DNA of 57,921 nucleotides, taken from positions 1 through 57,921 of the forward strand of contig JAEETK010000003.1 of the NCBI GenBank assembly GCA_016290315.1. Direction: 5' to 3'. Below are positions 24,346 through 32,855 of this stretch, piece after piece (the first letter of the stretch is position 1; every line of letters begins with the position of its first letter). The stretch comes from Candidatus Saccharimonadota bacterium (GTDB lineage Bacteria > Patescibacteriota > Saccharimonadia > Saccharimonadales > Saccharimonadaceae). The notes under the pieces are model-generated. The model worked only from the letters and a program-made list of their open reading frames with translations, was not told where the DNA came from and did not search any database. Both the position numbers and the translations under genes were made by a program.

Positions 24346-25236
24346 TTATAACGTATAATCGTTTGCGTTAATTTCTTTTGACTTAACCTTTTTAATAAAT
24401 TCTTTGTATGGAATTTTGGACGAAAAATACACGTCGCCATGCGTGTTCGGTGCGCGAGATGGCTTCATATAATCGCCAAAATGCTGAGTTAAAATTTCGT
24501 CATAAGTTAATGGCATACTGATTGTAGTATCCTCAAAAGGTACTTCTTTGAATTTATGTAGACCTTTTTCTCTCATATAGTCTACCTCTTTGCCATAATT
24601 CACACTCAATGCGCCAACTATACCATTACCGCAGCCATTATATTTACGTGCTATTTTTTCATATCTTGCAAAATATTTACTCGGTCCGCCATGAGCCCAA
24701 ACTATAATACCAGCAAGAAGACGACGTATCTTTTCTGAGGCCTTATTAGTGTCGCGATAATAATTCCGCAACGTTCCGCCGATCATAAATAACTGGCGCC
24801 GTTGACTTTTGCGTAATTTATCGTCGGCTGGATATTCATCTAGTGGGAAAATGTCTATAAAAATACCCTGATTATAATTGCGATTTATGTCACTAATCAT
24901 TACACCAGTAGTGTCAGAATTGCGCAATTGAGCATGACCGCGGAATAGCCTGTCGTTATAATCCGTTTGGAAAAAGTATGGCTCTTTGAATTCTGAATCA
25001 GCAATTTCACGAAGCTTATCGTAATCTGATCGCAACATAGCTAAATCAATATCATCATCCCACGGAATATAGCCTTTGTGGCGAATTGCGCCAAGCATAG
25101 TGCCGCCAAATGCAAAATATTTAAGGTGATGTTTTTTGCAAACTCGTTTAAACTCTTCAAGCATTTGTAATTCAATTTTCCACACGTCGCGACGCTCTTT
25201 GGTGACTTTAAACACTGCACTCTTACTGCTTTTCAT
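24346..25236 (-). CDS. licD: LicD-family phosphotransferase
   Basis: This 296-residue protein has the LicD core YFAFGGTMLGAIRHKG and IPWDDDIDLAM, preceded by ELQMLEEFKRVCKKHHLKY. LicD-type enzymes move phosphocholine or another phospho-alcohol from a CDP donor onto a surface sugar. Downstream TGVMISDINRNYNQGIFIDI and FPLDEYP are also family-typical. It overlaps the second licD gene by 4 nt (25233-25236). What is transferred is unknown; the neighbouring cytidylyltransferase is the likely donor maker. Confidence 0.85.
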   Translation of the reverse strand: MKSSKSAVFKVTKERRDVWKIELQMLEEFKRVCKKHHLKYFAFGGTMLGAIRHKGYIPWDDDIDLAMLRSDYDKLREIADSEFKEPYFFQTDYNDRLFRGHAQLRNSDTTGVMISDINRNYNQGIFIDIFPLDEYPADDKLRKSQRRQLFMIGGTLRNYYRDTNKASEKIRRLLAGIIVWAHGGPSKYFARYEKIARKYNGCGNGIVGALSVNYGKEVDYMREKGLHKFKEVPFEDTTISMPLTYDEILTQHFGDYMKPSRAPNTHGDVYFSSKIPYKEFIKKVKSKEINANDYTL

Positions 25237-26132
25237 AGTTTTTGCGCGACCTCCTCTTTCTTATCTTTGTAGTATAAATAACTATGCCTTGTATCGAAAA
25301 ACGTTTTTCCATGCCCAGTACCCACACCTACAGTTTTTAATTTTGGCGGAGTCATATAGTCTCCATAAAGTCTTGTTAAATATTCATCATAATCTTTAGT
25401 TATTTTCGCTTCTAGATATTCAAATGGCACCTTGATAAAGTTTCCTTTTTTCAGCCAAGATGTTTTTCTTAACTTGGTATATGGCCTGAAACCAAGTTTG
25501 CCACACTCCATCGTGTCTTCGTTATTATGTTTTTGAATTAGTTTGGCGCAATATTTAATTAAATATCTAGGTTTAATAATAAACTGAAACATTTTTTTTG
25601 CCATATTTCCATCATCATGGAGGAATAGGCGACGTATAAAACTAATTTTATCTAGAAATTTTTTGCGTTTTGTGAGATTGTCTGGAACTTTATCGAGAGG
25701 AAAAATATCAATTGAAATCCCGCAATTATAATTATATTGAAGATCGACTTTAATTATAGCCGTAGTGTCAGAGCGGCGCAATTGAGTATATTGTCGATAA
25801 TATTCCGGTTCAGTACGTTCATTCTGAATAAAATAAGGTGGTTTTAGTTCTTTTTTGGCATATTTTAGAAACTTCTCATACTGATCACGCATCAACGCTA
25901 CATCGATATCATCATCCCATGGCACATAGCCTTTATGGCGAATCGCGCCTAATAAGGACCCGCCATCGAGCGTATAGTCAATATTGTGGCGGTCGCAAAC
26001 TTTTGCAAATTGCTCAAATAAATCCAGCTGAACTTGCCAGATTTCTTTCATCTCCTTCGAGACTAAGTAACCATCCCTAACTTCAGATTTTAAAGAGAGC
26101 TTTTTTACTCTTTTTTCTCTCTTTACATTCAT
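25233..26132 (-). CDS. LicD-family phosphotransferase, second copy
   Basis: This 299-residue LicD protein shows YTLDGGSLLGAIRHKG, VPWDDDIDVALM, TTAIIKVDLQYNYNCGISID and IFPLDKVP. It is about as long as its neighbour but clearly diverged, so the two probably act on different sugars or positions. TATAAT (26139-26144, complement) ends exactly 6 nt before the ATG, giving a possible leaderless start that splits the minus-strand cluster: licD-licD-ispD/tarI-glf could be transcribed apart from galE-wzz-GT2-wzx. Confidence 0.85.
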   Translation of the reverse strand: MNVKREKRVKKLSLKSEVRDGYLVSKEMKEIWQVQLDLFEQFAKVCDRHNIDYTLDGGSLLGAIRHKGYVPWDDDIDVALMRDQYEKFLKYAKKELKPPYFIQNERTEPEYYRQYTQLRRSDTTAIIKVDLQYNYNCGISIDIFPLDKVPDNLTKRKKFLDKISFIRRLFLHDDGNMAKKMFQFIIKPRYLIKYCAKLIQKHNNEDTMECGKLGFRPYTKLRKTSWLKKGNFIKVPFEYLEAKITKDYDEYLTRLYGDYMTPPKLKTVGVGTGHGKTFFDTRHSYLYYKDKKEEVAQKL

Positions 26133-26157
26133 AGTCGTATTATATCAAAAGAGGTAT

Positions 26158-27606
26158 CTAGCGTCTAACTATTTTATCTTTAACTTTTTGTATCTCATAG
26201 TCTAGAAAATGGTCATGAAGTATAAATCTTAGAACAATATAGTACACAACCACACCGCATACTATTTTCGTAGCAACAACAATAATCGTAGGTGACGACA
26301 ATAGATTATTCAGAAGGAAAAGAACCAAGAACATAACTACGCCGGAAATAGAATAGTTAATCATAGGCTTAAATACGATTTTGAGCGGCATATATTTCCT
26401 CAATAGCAAAACATGCATAACGGTGATTACAATCTCTGCAATCAGAGAGCCGATAGCGGCGCCATAACTTGCTAAAATCGGTATCAAAATTAAGTTACAA
26501 ACAATATTAACGGCGGCACCCATCCATAAATAAACGGCTGTGCGTAAGCGTTTACCGATTGGAATTAGAAATTGCCCGCTAATACAGTTGCTTATCGCTA
26601 TAATGAGTATAATTGGCGCAAAAAGCGGCAACAAGGTTTGAACTTTCTCGTAACCTTCGCCAAAAAATATCAAAGAAAAGGCTGGCCCAACCGCAATAAG
26701 CCCAAACACCATAGGACACGTGATCATATAAATAAAATGAAATGATGCTTTTATGCGATCTTGTATCTCTTTCTTTTTTCCTTTTCCATATAAAAAAGCC
26801 ATGCGTGGCGCAATAACAGCATTTAATGATGTAATTATTATTAAACAAAGTTGAATTATTTTATAAGCTTGTTCATAATAACCGTTTTCCGCTTCGGAGC
26901 CAGTAATGAAACCGAGCATAGTTTTGTCTAGAACTGTATATATAGACGTCGCAATTTGCGGAAGAAAATAAATGATTGAATCTTTCCAATATTTAAAGAT
27001 GCGGATATCTTTTAGAACTGGCTTATTAATAATTTTAGGGAGTTTAAACCATAATAATATTGACGATAGTAAGAGCGAAACACTATTAATTAACACATAT
27101 ATCGGTAAATCATTACTAGTATGCACAAATACAAATATTGCCACTACGCTACATATTTTTATAAAGATATTGCGGACAGAAATATATCGATACTCTTCTA
27201 GTCCACGATATAGCCAAGCCATATCAGCAACTGCAGCCACAATATTAATAGCCATTATCCATTGAACGCCAGGATAACTGCTAAAGAATGTGACGTAAAT
27301 AATGTATGCCAAAAAAGAGATAGTTCCTACGATGGCTTGATAAAAGAAAAGATCCCAAAAAATTTTAGAATATGCTTTACGATCATCTTGATGAAGGGCA
27401 ATTTCGCGCTGACCGAGGCTTCCTACGCCGATATTTGCTAATAATACAAAGTATGAAACGATCGACAAAACAAAACTATTAATACCAATATTTTCAACGC
27501 CTAAAATACGCGACAAATATGGTATCGTAACAAAAGGCACAATTACCAATAATACTTGGTAGGCGAGATTATATATATAATTTTTCTTGACACTTTTTTG
27601 GGTCAT
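26158..27606 (-). CDS. Wzx-type polysaccharide flippase
   Basis: The 482-residue protein is hydrophobic throughout, with about 12-14 membrane helices, and starts with the MOP-superfamily pattern NYIYNLAYQVLLVIVPFVTI and PYLSRILGVENIGIN. Such flippases carry undecaprenyl-linked repeat units across the membrane to the polymerase. The C-terminal YMPLKIVFKPMINYSISG is also typical of the family. It starts 2 nt after the GT2 gene's stop. Confidence 0.9.
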   Translation of the reverse strand: MTQKSVKKNYIYNLAYQVLLVIVPFVTIPYLSRILGVENIGINSFVLSIVSYFVLLANIGVGSLGQREIALHQDDRKAYSKIFWDLFFYQAIVGTISFLAYIIYVTFFSSYPGVQWIMAINIVAAVADMAWLYRGLEEYRYISVRNIFIKICSVVAIFVFVHTSNDLPIYVLINSVSLLLSSILLWFKLPKIINKPVLKDIRIFKYWKDSIIYFLPQIATSIYTVLDKTMLGFITGSEAENGYYEQAYKIIQLCLIIITSLNAVIAPRMAFLYGKGKKKEIQDRIKASFHFIYMITCPMVFGLIAVGPAFSLIFFGEGYEKVQTLLPLFAPIILIIAISNCISGQFLIPIGKRLRTAVYLWMGAAVNIVCNLILIPILASYGAAIGSLIAEIVITVMHVLLLRKYMPLKIVFKPMINYSISGVVMFLVLFLLNNLLSSPTIIVVATKIVCGVVVYYIVLRFILHDHFLDYEIQKVKDKIVRR

Positions 27607-27608
27607 AA

Positions 27609-28604
27609 TTAGATATGCTTATACCTCTCGCGTAAATAAAACGACAATGGGCGCGTTAGTAAATAATTACTGCCAGCAACAATACGCGATTTTATATCTT
27701 TTTTGAGAACTTCATATATTTTTGGATGTGTTTTTTCTATATCCGTATAAAGGGTTTTAATATCTTGCGTCATGTTTTCATCATGAATTAATAGCAAAAT
27801 GTCGAGATGATTAATTATTAAGCCAGTTATTTGACGCGCTAAATAATAGTTTACGTTTGGCTGGAGTTGGTCTTCTACATCCTCATAAAAATCCAACATT
27901 TTATCAAGCATTATGCGATGATTGACGCGGTTTTTGCGAAGTTTTTCTGGACTCGTACTCTGCCCTGGCATACCAACACGATATTGGTAAATGTCTAAGT
28001 CAAAATATATTGCTTTTTTAAGATATGGCGTAGGGAAAAACATATACTCAGCATCCGTATAAAAGCCTTTGTCTAACTTGACATGTTTTTTCATGATTTC
28101 CGTACGAAATATAGTGTGATGCATACGAAGTGGTGGGTTCCAATGATATTCATAATCACTAAAGTCAAAAACCTCATTTGGGGTCATGTCGGTTTTGATG
28201 GTAGGATAATATTTTTGTTTACGCTGATGAAATGGTGTATAGTTTGCAAATACTACATCTACATCTATCTTTTTCAGTTTTTTAACCAATTTAGTAAAAT
28301 CTTTAGGGTTTACCCAATCATCCCCATCGACCATACGGAAATATTTACCCGTAGCGTTTTTAATACCATTATTAACAGTTGCACCAGGACCAGCATTTTT
28401 CTGTGTAATGACTTTAATGGACTTTGGATATTTTTTTGCATATTTCTCTGCTCTTTCGACAGTATCATCCGTTGACCCGTCATTTATAACCAGAATCTCC
28501 ACATCATCAATAACGTCGGAATCGCAAAATGATTTTAGATTGTCTTCAATCATTTCACCAAGATTATAAGCCGCTACCGAAACGGATAGTATTTTTTCGG
28601 ACAT
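27609..28604 (-). CDS. glycosyltransferase family 2
   Basis: This 331-residue GT-A enzyme has ILSVSVAAYNLGEMIEDNL, ILVINDGSTDDT, NAGPGATVNNGIKNATG and the DXD-containing FRMVDGDDWVNP (metal and nucleotide-sugar binding). The C-terminal ~150 residues are polar and helical. It probably adds one sugar of the repeat unit. It overlaps the Wzz-like gene by 1 nt and lies directly upstream of wzx on the same strand. Confidence 0.88.
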   Translation of the reverse strand: MSEKILSVSVAAYNLGEMIEDNLKSFCDSDVIDDVEILVINDGSTDDTVERAEKYAKKYPKSIKVITQKNAGPGATVNNGIKNATGKYFRMVDGDDWVNPKDFTKLVKKLKKIDVDVVFANYTPFHQRKQKYYPTIKTDMTPNEVFDFSDYEYHWNPPLRMHHTIFRTEIMKKHVKLDKGFYTDAEYMFFPTPYLKKAIYFDLDIYQYRVGMPGQSTSPEKLRKNRVNHRIMLDKMLDFYEDVEDQLQPNVNYYLARQITGLIINHLDILLLIHDENMTQDIKTLYTDIEKTHPKIYEVLKKDIKSRIVAGSNYLLTRPLSFYLRERYKHI

Positions 28605-29179
28605 TATTTCTCCGTACTGAAATCAAATTTAATGAAGATAATCACGGCAGCTAGTGCAACCATCGCAAAAGTAGCAACAATACCCATGAATATATCTTTT
28701 TTCAAGTTTGTACTTGCAGCGGCTTGCTGGTCGATCTGAAGAATAGTAATTTCATATTTGTCAGCATCACTATATACACCATCGACTAATGAGCGGATAT
28801 TTTCGCTTATTTTTTTAATATTTTCTACAGCAGTATCCGCATCGCTTTCAGTGTCAGTAATTGTAAAGACGCCTCGATTTGATTCTTTCACTTCTATATG
28901 GCTAGCAATATCTTTAAGGCCTATTCTTTCTTCGATAAGTATGTCGCTAGTTAGAATTTCTTTAAACTGAACGTATGGCGAAACGGCTGCGCCTTGATCC
29001 ACTTCCGCGTTATATACCATCACCTTAAGGTTTGCTGAATAGGTGACTTTTGAATTACTAATATATATATAACTGCCAATTAGACCTATTACGGCAAATA
29101 CAACTATTAAAACCCAATATTTTCGAAGATATTTTAGGTAGTTTTTAAAGGTAAATTTGTTTTCTGAATTTTTAATCAT
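28604..29179 (-). CDS. Wzz/YveK-like chain-length or export regulator
   Basis: The 191-residue protein has two membrane segments (YWVLIVVFAVIGLIGSYIYI at about 18-38 and IFMGIVATFAMVALAAVIIF near the C-terminus) flanking an outside domain of ~110 residues. This is the Wzz/CpsC/YveK topology; the NYLKYLRKYW start is also typical. Members set chain length and often work with a tyrosine kinase, but no kinase gene is next to it here. It lies 4 nt after the galE stop. Confidence 0.8.
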   Translation of the reverse strand: MIKNSENKFTFKNYLKYLRKYWVLIVVFAVIGLIGSYIYISNSKVTYSANLKVMVYNAEVDQGAAVSPYVQFKEILTSDILIEERIGLKDIASHIEVKESNRGVFTITDTESDADTAVENIKKISENIRSLVDGVYSDADKYEITILQIDQQAAASTNLKKDIFMGIVATFAMVALAAVIIFIKFDFSTEK

Positions 29180-29183
29180 TTGA

Positions 29184-30188
29184 TTAATCCTTATTCTTCT
29201 TTAGATAATTAATTGTATCGCGCATAGCATCATCAATAGTTAGTTCCGTATGCCAACCAAGTTCGGAGTTAGCTTTATGAGCATCAGCCCAGAATTCTGG
29301 TAAATCGCCAGCTCGACGCTCGATGATTTTATATGGCAACTTTTCATTGCTAGCTTTTTCAAATGCGTTAATAATCTCCATAACCGAAGATGGCTCGCCG
29401 GTGCCTAAATTATACACTTCTACGCCTTTCTTAAGATGATTTAGGCAAATTACGTGCCCTTTTGCTAGATCAACCACATGGATATAATCACGGCGACAAG
29501 TACCGTCTGCGGTCGGGTAATCATTCCCATAAACCGAGAGTTGGTCAATTCTACCATCCCATACGCGCATTATGATAGGCATAAGATTGTTTGGGATCCC
29601 ATTAGGGTCCTCGCCGAGTAGACCAGATGGGTGAGCGCCAACCGGATTGAAATATCTCAAAAGAATCGCTTCAAAATCTGGGTTAGAAGTTGCGTAATCC
29701 TTAATTATTTCTTCAATAAAGTATTTAGTACGACCATATGGGTTAGAAATACCAACCCCAGTCTGCATAGTCTCAATATATTCTGGTGAATCTTGAACAC
29801 CATAAACAGTAGCCGACGATGAGAAAATCAGTTTATTTACATGGTGATTTTGCATAGCTTTTAGCAGATTTATAGTGCCAGTAATATTATTATGAAAATA
29901 AAGAAGGGGTTTTTCAACAGATTCGCCTACAGCCTTGAGACCCGCGAAATGTAAAACAGCGTCATATTCGTTTTGGTCGAATACTTTTTCAAGCTCTTCG
30001 CTATCCAGTAAATCGACTTTGTAGAAATTTGGTTTTTTGCCAGTAATCTCTTCTATCTTGTTAATAACCGTGCTTTTACTATTAAATAAATTATCAACAA
30101 TATCCACCTCATATCCGGCCTTAATCAACTCTACGACAGTATGAGAACCAATATATCCAGTACCACCAGTTGCTAAGATTTTATTCAT
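29184..30188 (-). CDS. galE: UDP-glucose 4-epimerase
   Basis: This 334-residue extended SDR enzyme has the NAD motif ATGGTGYIGSHT, the catalytic YGRTKYFIEE (YxxxK) and the GalE-typical SSSATVYG, RYFNPVGAHPSG and RRDYIHVVDLAKGH. It interconverts UDP-glucose and UDP-galactose and feeds UDP-galactopyranose to Glf. TAGAAT ends exactly 6 nt before the ATG, so it is probably leaderless and leads the operon. It is divergent from the LCP gene across 40 bp. Confidence 0.95.
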   Translation of the reverse strand: MNKILATGGTGYIGSHTVVELIKAGYEVDIVDNLFNSKSTVINKIEEITGKKPNFYKVDLLDSEELEKVFDQNEYDAVLHFAGLKAVGESVEKPLLYFHNNITGTINLLKAMQNHHVNKLIFSSSATVYGVQDSPEYIETMQTGVGISNPYGRTKYFIEEIIKDYATSNPDFEAILLRYFNPVGAHPSGLLGEDPNGIPNNLMPIIMRVWDGRIDQLSVYGNDYPTADGTCRRDYIHVVDLAKGHVICLNHLKKGVEVYNLGTGEPSSVMEIINAFEKASNEKLPYKIIERRAGDLPEFWADAHKANSELGWHTELTIDDAMRDTINYLKKNKD

Positions 30189-30228
30189 ATTTATATTCTA
30201 TCATATCTGTATATGGTAAAATAATGTA

Positions 30229-31998
30229 ATGAACAACAAGTCTATTGATGGACTTCAACGGAGGAGTGGGACAAAAACTGCGAGAATAAATAGTGCTGCC
30301 TCCAAGAAGCGCGCTACGGTAAAAACTAATAGCTCTCTTGGTGTTAATAAAAAAGTCACCAAGAGAAAAACGATCGGCATTACGGATGGTAAAAAGGACT
30401 TAAAAAAAGTAATTGCCGAAAACGAAAGATTAGATAGAGAAAGAAAAACATCAGTACAAAATGACGAATCAGTGAAGGAGTATCTGTCTGCTATACAAGA
30501 TATAGACCCTACCGACCTAGTGGAAGTGCCTAGAAAAGAAAAATCTAAGGCATGGTATAAGGATAAATTAAAAAATAAAAAAGCAGATAAACCAAAAAAG
30601 AAACATAAAATTGCGAAACGTGTCGCCATAGCGGTAGTATTAATACTCGTTGTAGGGATTGGTGCTTTATATTTCTACCTAAACGATTTCGTGTCAACAG
30701 TAACCGATAATGGAAATATTCTTAATGTTATTTTTTCCGATCCAGATACTCCTCTTGAAAAAGACGAAAATGGTCGTACAAATATCCTAGTTTTCGGCAC
30801 AGAGGGATATGCTATGGACGATCCAAATTATGACGGAGGCTTTCTTACTGACGCAATGATGATTCTCAGTATCAATCAGGATAGCGGTGACGTGAAGGCC
30901 GTCAGTTTGCCACGTGATTTAAAGATGCAGCGAACTTGCACCGCTACAATGAAGATGAACGAAGTCTATTGGTGTGAATATCTCGACTATCTCAATAGCT
31001 CAAATAAGACAAACGATCTGAAGAAGCAGAAAGAAGACGAAGGCGGTACAGCTCTCGCTAAAAAATTCGAAGAAGTTACTGGCTTGAAAGTACATTACCG
31101 CGTACATGTGAACTGGGCAGTATTAATAGACACTATAAATGCACTTGATGGCGTAGATGTTTGTTTCTACTATCAGAATAATAAATGCCCAGAAGATGTT
31201 ACTGCAATTGAAGTATCCGACGAAAGAGGTCTATCTGAACAAAGCTACAACAAAATATATTTTGCCTATGAGACTAATAAGAAATATCACCTGGTTGGCT
31301 ACCAGGCGCTAGAGGTAGCGCGCGCTAGAAACGCTAGTGGTGGTTACGGTGCTTTGAATGGGAATTTTAGCCGAGAATACTTCCAGCAGCGCATTATTGA
31401 AGCAACTGCGAGAAAGGCCAAAGAAAAGAAAATCACAATTGAAACTGTTTTAAAGCTAAAACAAACCATGGGCGATAACATACGAACAAACTTCAAGGAT
31501 ACCGAGCTGAAAACGCTAGTTAAGTTAGTAACAACCTTAAATACCGAGCACCTCGAAACAATTTCTCTCACGGAAGCGAATCTGTTAACGACGTCATATA
31601 TCAACGGTATTTCTTACGTTGTGCCAGCTATGGGTACTTATGAGTACGATAATATAAAGAGTTACCTAAAAACTATAATGCGCGGCGAAGATTATATCAC
31701 CGAGAACGCAAGCATAGTGGTATTGAATGGAACCGATGCCTCGGGTATAGCTTCAAATGAGAAGAACGATCTTGAAGATGAAGGTTTTACGGTTAGCCAG
31801 ATAGCAAATTCTCCAGACGAAAAAGGATTATCAGACTTTGATGGCATTAAGATCTATCAGGTCGATGCAAGTGCTAAAAAGACCGCAGCAGCCCTTAAAA
31901 AGCGCTATAAGGCCGAAATGATTACGGAAATACCCGAATCATTAAAGATTTATGATTGCGACTTTATAATCATCCTAGGAAACGGCTACGACAATTAG
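30229..31998 (+). CDS. LytR-CpsA-Psr (LCP) family glycan-wall ligase
   Basis: The 589-residue protein has a long basic cytoplasmic N-terminus (~125 residues), one membrane helix (~131-150) and the outside LCP domain: NILVFGTEGYAMDD, GGFLTDAMMILSI, AVSLPRDLKM (conserved Arg), and LVGYQALEVARARNASGGYG followed by NFSREYFQQRII. The C-terminal ~100 residues (IVVLNGTDASGIASNEKNDL) form a LytR_C domain. LCP proteins transfer undecaprenyl-linked glycans to peptidoglycan, fitting the adjacent glycan genes. TAAAAT (30217-30222) ends 6 nt before the ATG. The cytoplasmic tail is unusually long. Confidence 0.9.
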   Translation: MNNKSIDGLQRRSGTKTARINSAASKKRATVKTNSSLGVNKKVTKRKTIGITDGKKDLKKVIAENERLDRERKTSVQNDESVKEYLSAIQDIDPTDLVEVPRKEKSKAWYKDKLKNKKADKPKKKHKIAKRVAIAVVLILVVGIGALYFYLNDFVSTVTDNGNILNVIFSDPDTPLEKDENGRTNILVFGTEGYAMDDPNYDGGFLTDAMMILSINQDSGDVKAVSLPRDLKMQRTCTATMKMNEVYWCEYLDYLNSSNKTNDLKKQKEDEGGTALAKKFEEVTGLKVHYRVHVNWAVLIDTINALDGVDVCFYYQNNKCPEDVTAIEVSDERGLSEQSYNKIYFAYETNKKYHLVGYQALEVARARNASGGYGALNGNFSREYFQQRIIEATARKAKEKKITIETVLKLKQTMGDNIRTNFKDTELKTLVKLVTTLNTEHLETISLTEANLLTTSYINGISYVVPAMGTYEYDNIKSYLKTIMRGEDYITENASIVVLNGTDASGIASNEKNDLEDEGFTVSQIANSPDEKGLSDFDGIKIYQVDASAKKTAAALKKRYKAEMITEIPESLKIYDCDFIIILGNGYDN

Positions 31999-32023
31999 AT
32001 AGAATATAGTGTACTAGATATAG

Positions 32024-32054
32024 AAAGCCTCCCATAAAAGCATGGGAGGCTTTT
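32024..32054. terminator. bidirectional terminator after the LCP gene
   Basis: AAAGCCTCCCAT and ATGGGAGGCTTT form a 12-bp perfect stem around a six-base loop, with TTTT after it on the plus strand. Confidence 0.9.
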
Positions 32055-32350
32055 GAAGTGATTAATAAGTCGAAAAGCGCGCACTATTTTATAGCCTCTT
32101 ATTCTTTTAACACCTACTAATATATCCACTAGCATATACCACCATCATTATCTATGATTGGCTATCTATGAATTATTGTTTAATTTTACCCACAAAAACA
32201 TAATAGTTTTAAACACCCCTGTTGATGTATAATAATTGATTTTTCGTGAAAATATTACGCCAATCTGTTAGTTTATAGTTGACAGCCAAAAAACAACCAA
32301 AATACTGTGGAAAACTATAATCTATTCCCTTCTATAATCGCTCATCAAAA
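32055..32350. other. gene-poor AT-rich gap between the LCP gene and the origin-side operon
   Basis: About 300 bases hold no gene I can support. The gap contains a single DnaA-box-like TGTGGAAAA (32306-32314), identical to words beside dnaA, and ACACCCCTGTT (32213-32223), which recurs at 36246-36256 in the dnaA-dnaN gap. TATAAT-like words occur, but no downstream plus-strand gene uses them. Confidence 0.5.
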
Positions 32351-32376
32351 AGCCCCGCATTAAGGCGAGGCTTTAA
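32349..32376 (-). terminator. terminator of the khpB-yidC-rnpA-rpmH operon
   Basis: On the minus strand AAAGCC-x-CGC pairs with GCG-x-GGCTTT, with one A/C mismatch and a short loop, followed by TTTTTG. It starts 16 bases past the khpB stop. Confidence 0.85.
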
Positions 32377-32391
32377 TTGTCTTGTTATGGT

Positions 32392-32853
32392 TTATGATTC
32401 TTTCTTTGCAATATGAAGACGACGCTCGCGACCTTCACCTGTACTAAATGTCTCAATGTCGGAATAGTCGCCGGCATATCGATGCACAACGCGTCGATCG
32501 GCAGCGTTCAAATCAAGGATTTTTTCGCGACCAGTGCGACGCACCTCATCAATCCAACGCTCTGCTTGGTGCTCAATTTTATCAGCTCTTTGACGTTTAT
32601 AATCGGCTATATCGATATTGACGCGAGTCACCTCTGCATTACGCGCAATAAGAGTCATCATAAGAACATGCTGTAATGCGCGGAGATTATTTGCATTTTT
32701 ACCTATCAATAACGAATTCATACTGGTAGATGGGATTGATAATTGAATTACATCATCCTCTATAGTTGAATAAACCGCCACATTAATACCAAAGAAAGAC
32801 AGAAGGTCTTCTAGGTATTTCGTCGCAAAACGAATTGATTCATCGGTATTCAT
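32392..32853 (-). CDS. khpB: KhpB/Jag RNA-binding protein (KH-R3H)
   Basis: The 153-residue protein has a KH domain with its GxxG loop in SLLIGKNANNLRALQHVL and a C-terminal R3H domain (RRVVHRYAGDY, then ETFSTGEGRERRLHI). KhpB/Jag (also EloR) binds RNA with KhpA and affects cell elongation in Gram-positives. The N-terminal Jag-N domain is absent, so it is shorter than the Bacillus protein (~200). It lies 2 nt after yidC, the usual jag position beside the origin. Confidence 0.9.
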   Translation of the reverse strand: MNTDESIRFATKYLEDLLSFFGINVAVYSTIEDDVIQLSIPSTSMNSLLIGKNANNLRALQHVLMMTLIARNAEVTRVNIDIADYKRQRADKIEHQAERWIDEVRRTGREKILDLNAADRRVVHRYAGDYSDIETFSTGEGRERRLHIAKKES

Positions 32854-32855
32854 AA

